A stretch of DNA of 64,000 nt from Ornithodoros turicata (Eukaryota > Arthropoda > Arachnida > Ixodida > Argasidae), in contig NC_088210.1 in the NCBI RefSeq assembly GCF_037126465.1, forward strand, positions 27,801,511 through 27,865,510, in the 5' to 3' direction. Numbering within the stretch: position 1 is the stretch's first letter; each line of letters opens with the position of its first letter. The notes under the pieces were generated by a model. The model ran no database searches. It had not been told where the DNA came from and worked only from the letters and a program-made list of their open reading frames with translations. A program made the position numbers and the translations under genes. This document shows positions 22,946 through 36,224 of the stretch, in pieces.

Positions 22946-24456
22946 GGAAGGACGAGTGGACATACTCTTTGACCTTATTTCAGCTTATTGAAATGCTTAC
23001 TGAGCTGAGGCCACTGGTCACGGTGAATCAATCAGGAACGTCAGTGAGCATATGAACCAATACAAGTGGGACGTACATGAAAAATTCTGTGTTGCTATTC
23101 TACGTAGCATGTATCATAGCTACCTGGAATGTTTACTGAATACTCGATGTATTAAAGAAATTAATGTTTCAATGAGAGTGAGATCATGCCGTGTATGAAG
23201 ATCAAACGTGGTGTGGAGTACCGAGTCTTCTATATTTTTACCGTGTTTGCATGTTCGCTTGTGATTGAACGCGGGTTCAAGCGAGATTGAGTACTGTTTC
23301 GCAAGTTTAGCAAGTTTCTCAAATTTTCGCCGACAACCTACGCCTGCCATAATACAGCCATTTTATTATCCACTTCGATTCAGGTTTCTTTAGGGTCATG
23401 TTCGAGAACGGCATTACATGTTCTTCCTTGCCTTGGTATCTCACTTCGATAAGCCAAATAAAGTAATATTACAGTCGTCCATATTGTCTGTCCTTAGTGA
23501 ATACATTGCATTTATGTTGTGATTAGAAAGCGCAGCTGCACCGGCACAAGATGATTACATTTTTTTCTTTTTTTCTTTGCGAAACGTCAGCATTGGCAAG
23601 GGCGTATCACGTATAAATAAATATATAACTTCTATTTGACTTAGAACTTCCACGAGGTTTCGCTTCTTCGAGCATTTTAAATATTAAACATGTTCCGGCA
23701 GTGGAGTAATCAGAGGAGGCTTTCACTTTCGTTTCCCTCTTGCAAGTGCACTACCAAAGGTGCGATTTTTCTTTTTCTTTTTTTTCGGGGGGGGGGGGGG
23801 GGTTGAACATTTTAACTTCTGGCAACGCTTGGTGGATTTTTTTTTCTAAAAAAATTTCATTTTCTGCTTGCATACAACGTTACAGCTTCAATCGCTTCAA
23901 TGATGAAAGAAGGAAGTTTCAGCCTCAAGTTGCATTCTCCGCCAGCAACATTGGTGGATCTCCGAAACCGAAACACTCCGAAACAGCTAGAGCATAATTT
24001 CGCTTCCCTCGCCCGGTCGTTCCTCCTCATCTTAAATTCCAAGGAGGAAAGAAAAATCCTACTTCCCCGTTGAGTGTTGAAAGAATGATTAAAAACACGT
24101 TAAAAATTAAAAACCATTAGATACGCCCAAAAACGCAAAACAAAAAGGCAGAGCAGCTTTCTGCACTCCGCCTGAGCGCGTTCTTTTCGGTGCGGCAGCA
24201 ACACACAATTCGCTACGGATGATCACATGGTCAGGGGTCAGGGGCGATATGTTTGCCAGTGTTTGCCTGGGGCACTGCAAAGGAGCACCTTTTCGCCCTT
24301 AGCGAACAGGCGAAGACAGTGAACGGAAGCAAACGCAAGAACGGAAGGGAGCAGAGGAGCAGAGCAGAGGTTGAGCAGCAAGGCCCGTGGAAGGGAGGAG
24401 GCGACGGACGACGACCGACGACGGCTAGAGCTGCCGTTCATACGAATAGGGTGGAG
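22946..24456. other. Intergenic region, 3' UTR plus ANKFY1 5' region
   Basis: The first part is probably the 3' UTR of the membrane-protein gene, with AATAAA at 23457-23462. A run of G (about 16) lies near 23787-23802. The last 250 bp before the ANKFY1 ATG are GC- and purine-rich, as expected of a 5' UTR. No exon was found. Confidence 0.4.
23457..23462 (+). terminator. Poly(A) signal, membrane protein gene
   Basis: AATAAA about 510 bases after the TAA of the two-exon membrane protein, followed by a GT/T-rich stretch. It is the most plausible 3' end of that transcript. Confidence 0.4.
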
Positions 24457-27400
24457 ATGGCCACAGAAGGTGAGGTATATTAATTTGGGGGCTGCTTCAC
24501 TTGTTTACGTTCAACACATCCCGTTTGTTGTACACGCAAGCTCAGAGGTACAACCGGGAGCATTGTGGCGCACATACCAATCTATGTTTGAAGCTAGACG
24601 GGCTGAATGTCCACCGCGAACGCATCTCGAGCGGCAATGCTTCATTGATGGGCAGCTACGACGTAACGATGTTTTCACACGCCAATTGTCGTGCATCCTC
24701 TCATGATTTTCTGCCAACTTTTCCTCCTGTATCTTGTTCTGCCAGTTTTACACGCCTGCATTTTCGTGACACAACAGTTTTGATACCCAGTGGGCAATGC
24801 ACAGGCGTACTGAAATAAGTGTGTAATTCAGTTACGGTGTAGAGACGGACCCTGCAAGCGAATCCGCCCATAGTCGCAACGGCGCCGTGGACCGTGCGTG
24901 ATCCGCGATTACACATGGTGAGGTTGAACCGTGCCGTTTTCTTGTTCAGAAGTGGTCAAACTTCAGCGGCACCTGTCACTGCTCAGAGAGGAGTATGTCA
25001 AGCTGCAGACGAGACTCGCAGACGTCGAAAAGAAGTACAACGTCGCAGCTGCGACATCGGGAAATGTCGACGACAACAGCTTCGTCGCACGCCTTCTCAA
25101 GACAGTTGCTAGCCTGTTTGATCAGGAGCTCTATAGGTTTGTAGGTGGCGCCTCTCTTCTTGCACTGCTAGTCTAACCTGATTATATTTTACAGTGACCT
25201 TACAGTGCGCTTGGATGGGAAAACCGTACGGGCACACAAGTTGGTGTTTTCGTGCCGCAGTAACTCGTGGGGTGTCGCAGACTTAGCTAACGAGGATCAG
25301 CTGGATTTAACGGGTATGTTTTTAAAGCTGTTTCCGAGCCCGATAGGTGACACCACGTCATTTTCTTTTACGTGCAGATATTCCTCAAGAAATGGGCATG
25401 GTGCTGCTCCGTTGGGTTTACACTGACCAGATAGAGCCAGGACTGAAGGATACATTTTTGCTTGAACTAATGAAAACTGCCAAACGATTCGCACTCGATA
25501 CACTGGTGCAAAAGTGAGTAAGGTGTCACTCCGGAGCTTACGATATAATTTGCACGGAGCTTACGATATAATTTACAGTATAATTACGATATAATATGAG
25601 TTTTTTATGTGGAGGTACACATATGACTGCGCGTCTTCCAGATTGCTTAGAATATAAGAACGCAACTAGAAGTCGGACACCTTACATATAACCTACGCTG
25701 CCTTTCCAGGTGTGAAGAGGGCCTGATGTCCTCGGTGACAGTAAAAAACTGTGTCAGGTACTATCAGACCGCAGACGAGATTGGAGCCAAGTGCTTACAA
25801 AGACACTGCTCCGAACTAATTTCGAATCACTGGGTAAGAAAACTCTCTCAAGATAGCTGCGGGATACCGAAACGGTTTTCTTTCTCTCTTCAGAACGACT
25901 TCAACTCCGACGACTTTGCTCACATGTCTGCCCCGCTTCTGTACAACATGTTTAAGGCGAAGACCGTGTACCCGCTCCACACCGCTATTCGCACAAAGAG
26001 GGAAGACGTGGTCTTTCTGTATCTGATCGAGTTCGACGCCCAGGTATGCCCTCTCGTCCGCGGTGAGCGCGGCGCTCGGTAATGGTCTGTGACGTTCAAA
26101 AAAATCTCTCAAACTAGTTACCGGGCAAGCTCAACGAGATAGACGACAAGGGGAACCTGCCTTTAGACTTGGCACTCTCGTCGCGTCAGGAGAGCATTGC
26201 AAAGACCCTGATCAACCACAAGGCTGACGTGAATGCTGTAGATTACAAGGGTTACACATTATTGCATCAGGCCATACAAAGAGGTAACCACATTCTACTC
26301 TCCCAAGGGTGTGCAGCAAGGTGTAATAACACCGGGCTTCGTTGATCCCAGGTGACGAATTCTCCGCTGTGTTTCTAATTGAGCACAATGCGTCCGTCAG
26401 CTCTGCCGTCCCCATGGAGAAGGAAACTGCTCTGCACATGGTTGCTAGCTTCAAACCCGAAACTACCGACGACAGTGTCGTGGAAGCAATGGCAAACGTG
26501 GCGGCGCTTCTCTTGCGCAACGGCGCATCCGTTAATGAGCAGGACTGCAACGGAAAGTACGTGTCTCCGAGTTGTGTACATACTAAAGTGTGCATTTCTA
26601 AAAGAAACTAACAAACACAACAAACATGTTGCAGCACTCCACTTCATAGGTGCATTGAAGCTAATAATTCTAAGGTATTCCATCTACTGCTGAACTGTGA
26701 GTCGCTCAACCTGGAGCTGAAGAACAACGATGAGCACACTGCGTTGTGGCATACCCTCCACACGTCGGGAGGGCCCTATGACGCCGGCAGCTTTGCTGCA
26801 CAGCTTGCCGACAGAGGCGCTAACTTGGATTCCGTGAACAAGATCACTGGTGAGCTGATCTTTCGGTTGGCAGCAGGACGTATTTTTTAAGCCGATGCAT
26901 TCCCACTTTTCAGGAGATTCCCTGCTCCATCTCGCTGCTCAAACTCGAAATGAGGAAGCCGGGCAGTTCCTCGTTGATCGAGGTGCCAAATGTAACATAA
27001 TAAATGGAAAGGTAGTCAACATTCGGGAAGATAAGATAAGGTATCTAACAGTGTTACTGATGAATGTCGTCTGCATTTCTTAGGGTGAGACTGCTCTTCA
27101 TGTGGCTTGCCGTATGGGTTTGGCAAAGCTTGCCAGGGCGTTGCTCGACCATGGAGCCGACCCCAATAAGCAGAGCCTCAGTATCAGTGCAATGGATGAC
27201 GAAACAACTGCGTATCTGCAAACACCGCTCCACCTGGCTGTACTCTGTGAGCATGCTGATACAGTGAAGAGCATACTGGAGTATAAAGGTATGTGTTACC
27301 TGTGTACACCATCTACAAGCCCCCCCCCCCCCCCCCTTATCGTCCTCGCTGCTGATTGTCATGATACGTGAAAAACATGCATACCGGGTATAATCTGCTG

Positions 27401-30400
27401 GGTACCACCCATGTGTACCTTAAAACTGGCCGCAAATTTCTCCTGTCCTTTTCGCACCAACGAAAATATGAAAATATGTACAGTCAAATTCCTTTATAGC
27501 GAACACCTTTTTAACGAAAATACCACTACAGCAAATTTTTTTGCGGTCCCTCTGGAGCCCTATAGGTCCTATAATAAACATCCGTAACAATATAATAAAA
27601 TTCCGTAACAATCCGTAATAATTTAACGAAAATATCTTTACTGCAAATTTTTTTTCTGCTGTCCCCCGAGTTTCGTTGTAAAGTAGTTTGACTGTAGTAC
27701 AAAATTTATTTTAATTTATACCGAATAAGGGCAATCAACCCGATTATAACTTTAAAAGTGCCTAGTAGGCACTTTTTTTTTTACTGCTACCATTAAGCAT
27801 GTTCCTCTATCCTTCTATGCAGTGGTTGCGCAGCAATGTCCTAGCAACCCTCCGCTGCCGAACTTGAATGTAAAGAACTCGAGAGATGAAACGCCGCTAA
27901 GCCTGGCCCTGGAACTTAGCCTGCACTCGGTGGCAAGGGATCTGCTAGCTGCGGGTGCAAGCTTAGACGTCGTGGATGGCGAGGGGCTGACCCTGCTCCA
28001 TCGGGCCATAATGCATCAGGACACGCACGGTGCTCTGTTCCTGCTCGAACAGGGGGCAGACTTCGACTTCAAAACGTCCAGCAACGAGACGCCCCTGCAG
28101 CTGGCAATTAAGCGTCACCTTCCGGCTGTGGTGAAGGCTCTCTGCGAGCTTGGTGCGGACATGACAGTTGAGGACGAAGACTGCCAGAGTGCACTGTGGC
28201 TCGCGCTCGAAGGCGGGCAAGAGGATGTTGCTTCTATACTAGTTCGTACTTTTTTAGACATCTACTTCAGACTTCCAAAGTAAAGGGTAGTTTGCTAAAC
28301 TCCATCCTGTCACATACGAGGGTGATTAAAAAAAAAAATTCGACAGTTTTTTTTAAAATTAGAACTGCATAAATGTCTTCTTCGCAGGTGTGTGTGTAGG
28401 GGGGGAATATGTTTATTATATAAAAAAAAAAAAAAAAGAGGGAAAGGTTAGCATGTGTAGGACAGTGCATGCAACTATTGGACAACCATTGAATTAAAAA
28501 CAATTAAAAACCCCCAGTGCTGGGTAGGACAAGGACAGAGGATAAAAGGACAAGGACCGGCACTTTTATCCTCTGTCCTTGTCCTACCCAGCACTGGGGG
28601 TTCTTAATTGTTTTTAATTCAATATGAACCAACCAGCCCAAACGCTTGCTCTGGACAACCTATTAGCTAAGAGTTATTAACTAACTTACAAGATGTTCTC
28701 TGGTAAATGCAAGCCAGTCATTATTCGAGTCCATTGTCCTTATTAAACACAGAAGTACCCTGAGATAGAAATACCCCAATTTTGCAAATAAGCCGAAACC
28801 AGATTTCTACGCATTTTTCGAGCGAAGAAACAACATGACCTTCGGCTTATCTGGGTTGGAGAGCAATCTATCTGGCGTAACAGATTAGCGCCTACTTCTA
28901 TCAGCTCCACGGCGCGCTGCAAAGCACATGGCTCTCTCATGTGGGTTACCTGCCGCTGTTTCTGTGTTTGAGTAGTGCATAGTTCTGGTTTTGGCTAATT
29001 TGCGTGGCAAAATTTGGGAATTTATTTATCGAGGTGGCACTTAACTTCTCGGATGTTCAAGGATGATGGATTTGAATAATGACGGGCTCCAATTCTGCTA
29101 TATCTCACATTTCCCAGAAAATATCTAATAAGTTAATTAATGGATTTGCTAATTAGTCGTCCAGTAGTTGCATATGCTGTCCTATTGATGTCCTTTTTTG
29201 TAAATGCATTTTTTGTAAATTTATAAAAAAAAAAGCTGTATCCAGTAGTTGCCTACTGAGTTTTACAGGATGACAGCCTGCCATATAACCCACCTGTGAA
29301 AACTAGATTTATAAAACGTATTTTGTAAATTTATAAAAAAAAAAAAAAGAACCATATCCAGTAGATGCATACTCTGTCCTACAGGATGTGCATCTGCCAT
29401 ATAACCCACCTACAAAAACTACATTTATGAAACATTTTTCGTAACTTTATAAAAAAAACTTGTCTAACCAAAAAAAGTGTATAAAGTTTTGCAAAACTGC
29501 CCATGGTCCACGCTTGGTTTCACAAAAACGACTTTCGATCTCACTGCTCGATTTTTCTGTCTTCCCTCTGAAGGTGCAATACGGATGTGATCCAGACTGC
29601 TGGTCACCTGGACCCGGTGGATGTTACCAAACCCTCCTTCACCGCGCGATCGATGAAAATAACGATTCCGTCGCCTGCTTTCTAATACGTAGGTGTGTAG
29701 AGAAACACGAGCAATTAGAAAGCGCGAAGGTACCGACACTTATCTCCGATGCAGTGGCTGTGACCTGAACAGCCCGAGAAGGCCAGGACCTCATGGGGAG
29801 GGCGAAGAGGAGGCGTACGACAGGCAGACCCCTCTCCACCTCTCGTGCTCGTGGAGCCAAGAGAGCGTCGTACAAACTCTAATCGAGCACGGAGCCGACA
29901 TCAATGCTCAGGTGGGACACGACGGTTGCATTCTTGGCAGCGGGATCGGAGAACACATTTTTTTAAAATCTCGTCAGGATGCCGAGAACAGGACTCCCCT
30001 GCACGTGGCCATCACGAATCAGAATCCGTTGATCATATCCCTACTCTTGGGACACCCCGACCTGGACCTCTCACTGAAGGACAAGCAGGGCATGACGCCA
30101 TTCGCGATTGCTATGAACACCAAAAATAACAAAGCAGCAGAGGGCATCATCGCTAGGGCACCCACAGCCGCTGAACAGGTACGCAAACGACCTGCGCTAC
30201 TGGTGTACCAACTGGTGACCCATTTTTTATTGTTTTTTTGTTGTGTTTGTTTTTTTGTTGTACCCGACTTATTTTTGTTACAGTATGATGCCCGAGGGCG
30301 AAACTTTCTCCACGTGGCTATTCAGAAATCCGATATCGAGAGCGTGCTCTTCTTGCTGAGCATTCGCGTCAACATTCACTCGCGGATGCAAGATGCGTCG

Positions 30401-32849
30401 CAGCTCGCGCCGCTGCACTTGGCTGTTGAAACGGGCACGGAAATCATCGTTCGCAACTTGGTATGTGGCGTAGGGGCCCTACGCTCCAGATAAAGATAAC
30501 CACTTCCTTAGGTTGCTCTATCCCTAGTGAAATCTGCGTATATTTTACAGCTTCTCGCCGGGGCCAGCGTTAGCGATCTGACACCGCAGAGGCAAACCTC
30601 ATTGCACTTGGCTGCTGCAAAGGACCACTCCCAGATATGCGCAGTTTTGCTCGAAAATGGCGTCGATTGTGACGCAGTTGACTGCAACTTAAATAATGGT
30701 ATACATGGTCAGAGGTTAAGCACTCATGGAGCTGCGTAAATAATAGTCTGCGCACTTTGTTGCAGCGTTACACGTTGCTGCACAAAAAGGCCACCTTGCA
30801 ACATGCAGGGTTTTGCTGACAGAATGCAACATCAATGCAGAAGCAGTAAACTTGAGGTATGTAACGCAATAATGACTCATGGACACAAAGTGCAATGTCC
30901 TTTCAGCATGCCGACCCTTGAAGCGCATTTCTACGCACTGAATGAACAGTGTGAAACGTGTATTTATGTCTCACAGAGGGCAGAACCCACTTCATGTGCT
31001 GTGCCAGCACGGGAAGGAAGCAGCTGCAGCAATATTCGAACTGTTTCTGGAGTGCATGCCACAGTACCCCATCAACAAGCCAGACGTTGAGGGAAATTCA
31101 GGTGCGGACAATTGAAATGCATTACTGCTTTAGGATATAGTATGTTTGATGTCTTATGCTGTGAGCATGTGCAGTAGAAAGTTTTTTTTTTTCTATATCA
31201 TGAATGCTATGTTCTAACGGCATCGGAGTGGTGCTGAAGAAAAAAAAAAAGAAAAGGAAAGGCGCCATTCTTCGGCTTAGCATACAATGTATGGTAACAT
31301 CATAGGTTGCATGCCAAGCTACAACATATCCAACACCCTGCAGTAGCTCCACAACCAACAGGACCGCCTGCAAGTTATTCTTAGATTTGGACATTAGCTC
31401 TTTACTGTATCTTAGCTGTAGCACCCTGTAGGTTTGAAAATTCTTGCATTACGCATGCAAATTCCGGTATTATTGCCACACGCACGAGAAACACTGATTT
31501 AACGAAACACTTAGGTTGTGCGTATGAACACTCAGTCTCAAACTAATGCATTTGCAGCAAAGCTTGCAGTAACGCAGTAATTAATTGCTATTACAGCTCT
31601 TCTCCTCGCATACATTAATGGAAACGGGAATTTATGCCGCTCCCTCGTAAGGGCGGGTGCGTGCCTCGGCCTATCCAACCAGAACGGAGTCAACATCTTC
31701 AACTACCAAGTTGCGACGAAGCAACTGCTCGTTCGCCTCTTAGGTACGTAAATATGCTTCAACCTACGGGACCGATGACTTTTGTTTGACTGGTCTTTTT
31801 TGTCTTTAAGACTTCTTGCCAAGGGAACCACCGTGGTCTGAAGGAGACGCGTGCTTAGAATGCGGCAACAAGTTTGGCATTAAGACGAGGAAACATCACT
31901 GGTGAGTCAAGAATCTCGATGTAGTCTCATAACCTCGTTATGGCATAGAGCATTCGAATGAACAAAATGTCACAAAGTAAGCTCCCTGGAGAGGACACAG
32001 CAAGACGGAGAAGTGGACAGGACATGACTCAAAATCAAGGAAAATGAACAACGCAGGTTACAGATGTGAGAAAAGCTATAAAATGGCTAACAGTCCTTTC
32101 AGGCTAAGCAGGTGAACTAGACCTCTGGGAGTACAATCGACGCCACCTTGATACAGAAGGCCTGCTTATTGCCCCCTCTCCCTCCTTCGCTACGTAGACA
32201 TTAGCCATAATCCACGATTGTTGAAAACACGATCCTGATTGGCCGACTATTAGTTGTTACGTCGACGGGTAAGCAGTCCACATCCTGGTGTGTGGTCAAT
32301 TTGAAAATGTTCCACGATGATGTGCAACGATGAATCTTTACAAAAAGTAAAAGCTTTGCCTCTGAGCAAACAGCCTCGTGCAGGCTGTCACATGCTTGCA
32401 AATATCGGAAGTTTTAGAATTTCTTGTCGATTATCTGCATGCTCCTGAAGTCTCTCACGGAGAGAAGCATATTTTGGAGGAATCGAAAGAATAGTATACA
32501 TATTTTGCATTTCGCGAGTTTAGTTGCATGGTCAGAATGTGGCCGGTACCTAACTCGAGACTCAGAAAGGGTGTGGACTTGCTAATTTTGCTCGTCCACT
32601 CTCTACCTTTCAGAATCTCCTCAAACTCTCAGGAGATGTATCTCCTTTTACAAGTACACAGATTTGTCTATTGTTCCTTTCTCTGAATATTCCTGCTGTG
32701 ATTTCCACCCCTGCAGTCGCCATTGTGGCCGTATACTGTGTGCCAAGTGTTCGGAGCGAGACATTCCAATCCTCAAGTTCAACCTCAACAAGCCAGTGCG
32801 GGTGTGCAGCATCTGCTTTGACGTTCTAACATTGGGGGCATCCGCCTGA
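24457..32849 (+). CDS. ANKFY1: ANKFY1 / Rabankyrin-5, BTB-ankyrin-FYVE endosomal protein
   Basis: Twenty-two exons: 24457-24469, 24950-25136, 25195-25313, 25378-25513, 25710-25833, 25894-26043, 26118-26283, 26352-26556, 26635-26849, 26914-27011, 27084-27288, 27823-28241, 29574-29692, 29755-29911, 29978-30178, 30284-30460, 30551-30698, 30766-30856, 30977-31101, 31597-31743, 31811-31901, 32717-32849. All phases agree and give 1,141 residues (human 1,169). It is a Rab5 effector binding PI3P on early endosomes and macropinosomes. Order: N-terminal coiled coil (VVKLQRHLSLLREEYVKLQ), BTB from about residue 67, about 20 ankyrin repeats, then a C-terminal FYVE finger from about 1,075 with WSEGD, RKHHCRHCG and RVC motifs and eight cysteines/histidines for zinc. 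The intron after exon 12 has a weak donor (GTTCGT) and is packed with repeats. Confidence 0.97.
27479..27696. mobile_element. Mariner-type MITE in ANKFY1 intron 11
   Basis: The left end is TACAGTCAAATTCCTTTATAG and the right end is the inverse of TACAGTCAAACTACTTTACA. Both are bordered by TA. About 218 bp including the TA repeats, AT-rich, non-coding. Inverted ends plus a TA target fit a non-autonomous Tc1/mariner element. Confidence 0.75.
28440..29170. repeat. Family A dispersed repeat, interrupted by a younger insert
   Basis: This shares CAACTA(C/T)TGGAC, TTATTAAAC, CCTGAGATA, TTTTTCGAGCG, GCAAAGCACATGG, TAGTGCATAGTTCTGG and GTCGTCCAGTAGTTG with the copies at 9.5-10.4 and 62.6-63.1 kb. It is split at 28488 by a 164-bp insert. 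Three partial, diverged tandem pieces containing CCAGTAG(T/A)TGC follow up to about 29460. It fills much of ANKFY1 intron 12. Confidence 0.65.
28488..28651. mobile_element. Hairpin insertion with 9-bp target duplication
   Basis: Positions 28488-28623 form a near-perfect palindrome with arms of about 62 bases: the left arm has CCCCCAGTGCTGGGTAGGAC and the right arm its inverse, around a short spacer. TGGACAACC occurs directly before the insert (28479-28487) and directly after it (28652-28660). The last 28 bases (from ATATGAACC) are outside the palindrome. Confidence 0.75.
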
Positions 32850-33026
32850 CACTACTCTACGCAGGTGACACCCTGCAGGTCGAAGAATATGGTTTCCATG
32901 GACTACTTCCTGTAAATAGAACAAACTGTACAGTTTCGTTACCGAGGGCGAGGTATTGTATAGATATCGTGCGCTGTTCTTGTAAGTTAAAATATTGAAT
33001 CTCTGTCATAGTTATACTTGGAAGGC

Positions 33027-33032
33027 AATAAA
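33027..33032 (+). terminator. Poly(A) signal, ANKFY1
   Basis: AATAAA 178 bases after the ANKFY1 stop, followed within 20 bases by a TTTTGTGCATT stretch. A good match for the transcript end. Confidence 0.6.
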
Positions 33033-33718
33033 TGTTTTGGAACTTTTGTGCATTCTATGGCTCCCTTGTTTGAAAGGCACTTTTTTTCTTGCACAAAAAA
33101 TGAAGCTTTTATAGACACACAACTGTGACTTAGTATAGTTGTGCAGGCGTTTCATAGCAAGTCTCCACATGATTAAAAAATAATAACAAATCCCCAAATT
33201 TGGAAATAGTTTACGAATATTTCACTTACACTGCGAATGGAATCCAAATAATGACTTCAGATGGCGAATCAAATTCAAATACTCGGAAAAGGCCCAACTC
33301 GAATAATTTTGAATACCTCATGGTGAAAATTTTTAAAATCCTGTGCTCATTTTTTTTTTTTTCTATTAGGTGATGAATTTCTGCTCCAAACATGGTAGCC
33401 TTTTTGCCCAGCATAACATACCATGAGAGAAGGGTCCCTCTGTGTTGTGCATGGTAGACTGCATTAGTGGGATGAACTGCATTGAGTGCTGGTCTATATA
33501 TGTTTTATGCAGCCTGCTTTGTGTACATCTCCTCATTTCCGTGTTTACATCGCAAATTTAGTGTAGTTTTTCTAGATACTGCGCATATTGCCATCTGTTA
33601 CTGAACATAACTCTGAAAGTTGGTAGTACATTTACTGGAACGTGCAGTGTCTAGAGTACAGTGTTGACCATGAGCTCACAAAATGTGTAGACTTTAGCGA
33701 CAGAATATTGTAAAATGT

Positions 33719-33865
33719 AAAGCAGACTTCACCTAACGCTCGACTGTTACGAGGTGAAGCCGACTTGCAGAATCGAGCCGCACACCAAAAACAATGGGGG
33801 TAACTTAAAGTGGGCTTCACCTAACTCTTAGATGTAACGAGGCGAAGCCGACTTGCAGAATTGCG
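33719..33865. repeat. Two direct repeats, each able to fold
   Basis: Two units about 88 bases apart both read CTTCACCTAAC...TGTAACGAGG(T/C)GAAGCCGACTTGCAGAAT with small changes. Within each, TTCACCT pairs with AGGTGAA (first unit) or nearly so (second). Function unknown. Confidence 0.6.
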
Positions 33866-36224
33866 ATAGCGGTACCTCGCTTCAGTACGTACTCGAAAAA
33901 TGTTTTACCGAAAATAGGCTGCGAATAGCATCAGATATTCGTTTCATATTCGAAATCTCGATTATTCGCACAGCTCTAAGAATTAGGAGGTGAAGCTCAA
34001 ATTCCATGACCTTACTTTGGGCAAAGAAACCGTTGCTCAGTCATCAGATACCAGTTTCACAGTCAACTGGTACTCACAATGTGTGCAATGCATCCTGCAA
34101 TTTTTGGATGGCTATTTCTAGACTGCCATTGTGCAAAGGGAAATTAGCACTGCAAGAGCACCATCAAAGGATTGTACTCAGCAACTTCCAGTTGCATCTA
34201 AGAGTATGCCATAGGCTTAATTAAGCAATCCACATGGGCATGTGCAGGCCACGTGCCCAGGCACAACGTCATGTAGTACTTAAGGGAGGATACCAGCCCC
34301 TGTGGCTCACTAAGTTTTTCAAGCCATGGTTAGGAGGCGACTTGTGTTTGAACCTCAATACAAATCCCTAGGCTTTTCTTGGGTGGTTGAAAACAAATGC
34401 TGGCATAGTTTCTCGTAAGGTCAGCCCAGGACTCCAGGACATAAAATCTCTCTACAAATAGCACTGTGCTGCATAGCAGGCAGGCTGCTTGGTAATCATG
34501 TACTGAAAGCAATTGAGGAAGGGTTGTTGGTATAAGTATTTTTTGGCACGATACTTCCATCATAAAAGCAGTTACCCCATTTATTGTCCAAAACGAGGTG
34601 GATCTCAAAAGAAACGACAATTGTGACGATTATGGAGCCCTTGCTGCAAACTGACGAGCAGCAAGACTTCCTTGCAGAAGACACAAAGCAGTCAACAGTT
34701 GCTCAGTGTGGTTTCCTTAACTTTGAATGCATATTGCCATAACATGTCTCTCCTGACAAAAGACTGTCCTACCTCAAACCACATCCTCTGGCCAAATAGG
34801 AAGATTGTGTACGAGAGTCTTCAGAAACCTTTTGCTATTTAAATAAGCGTAACACTAGTTGTTGTACCAATACCTTGTAAGCATGTGCATTTCCAGGATA
34901 TTTTCCAGGGGGGAGGGGCAAGAGTGCAAACTCCTTGCCCCCCCTCTCTGTATGCCCATGTTTGTGTCTTCTTGATTGCAAACAAAGACCAGTCCAGACC
35001 AAAATTCAGTCCATGATGATCCTAATTACTCGTTCATTCAAGGTATATAGGAAAGTTTTTCATATTTATAGCACAAAAAAAATTATTCATGCCCACCCAT
35101 GACATAGTTGCACAGGCAGACTCGGAACGGGTGCTTGCTGTTCAGTACCAGTACACAATTTTCTGGTTCACACTGCAAGACCTCAAAATCGAATAAATTG
35201 GATTTTGAGCCCTGCCATCGAAAACTTTTTACATGCACGAGATCTCTCCTCACCAAGTGCAAATGAAGGATAGCTTCTGTGTCTTCAATTTTCCCACATT
35301 TCAAAGTGCAGATTTGAAGGTATTTTTTTTATTAAGGATTCATCTCCAAAGGTGAATTTAAACACCTTGAGCTAAACATTTATAACAGCAAAGAAAAAAG
35401 AGCATTATATAGCATACCTTGAGTTAGGATGCACTATGACAAAGGCACTGGGAGCCCTTCCCACTGCTCTACCACACTTTACCAAGTTGCACAGCAATAC
35501 GATCACTAACCTTTGTTAATCATATTGTTTCCAAGACCACTCCCATGTGTTGGCCCGTGCCCCTATCTAGTCTTGTTGTCCATCCACATTTTTATTTTTG
35601 TTGATATATTTGTATAATGTTACGTTGGCTATTTGAAGAACGGTCATCGTGCACTGGGTTTCGTTCATAAGCCACGTAGGCAAATAAGGTGGCATAAAGC
35701 ATTCAAGCTGGCGAATAAGCTTCATGATAAGAAAAGCTTGGGCTTGGTAGACAGACAGAAAGAGAAAAGGAGAGATTCTTTTTTTTCACAAGCTTAAGCC
35801 TTTCCCCATGAAGCTCAATCCCCTTATTGTAAACTTTGTATAGTTTGAAGAAAAATTAAGTAGGCACGAATCAAACAAAACAAAATCCTCAAATACTTGA
35901 GATTATAGAATAAGTTAGCATGTGCAGCATTTACACTCTTCTGCACTAGTTACGCCGATGTCACTACAAGAAATAATCGACACTGCCGCAACAATGTAAG
36001 CACAATGCAAGCGTAACTCGCTAAAATGCAACGCGTGGTACGCAGAACACATCCGGCCCGAATGTTAGACCATTTACTGTACCTCTACACATTTACTATA
36101 TATTATTTACAAGTTAGTTACCTCCTATATGCTATATACATTTCGCAACTGAACGGCAGACGCTCGGATAAAAGAAACGGGGCGGGCCTTGAGCAAGTCT
36201 GCGGCAGACATTAAGTTACGAGTG

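Larger units (their letters stand above)
32850..36224. other. Long intergenic region between convergent genes
   Basis: ANKFY1 (plus) and NFATC2IP (minus) converge here, so both 3' UTRs lie inside. AATAAA at 33027-33032 fits the ANKFY1 end. A pair of hairpin-forming direct repeats lies at 33719-33865. No exon is supported in the remainder. Confidence 0.4.
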
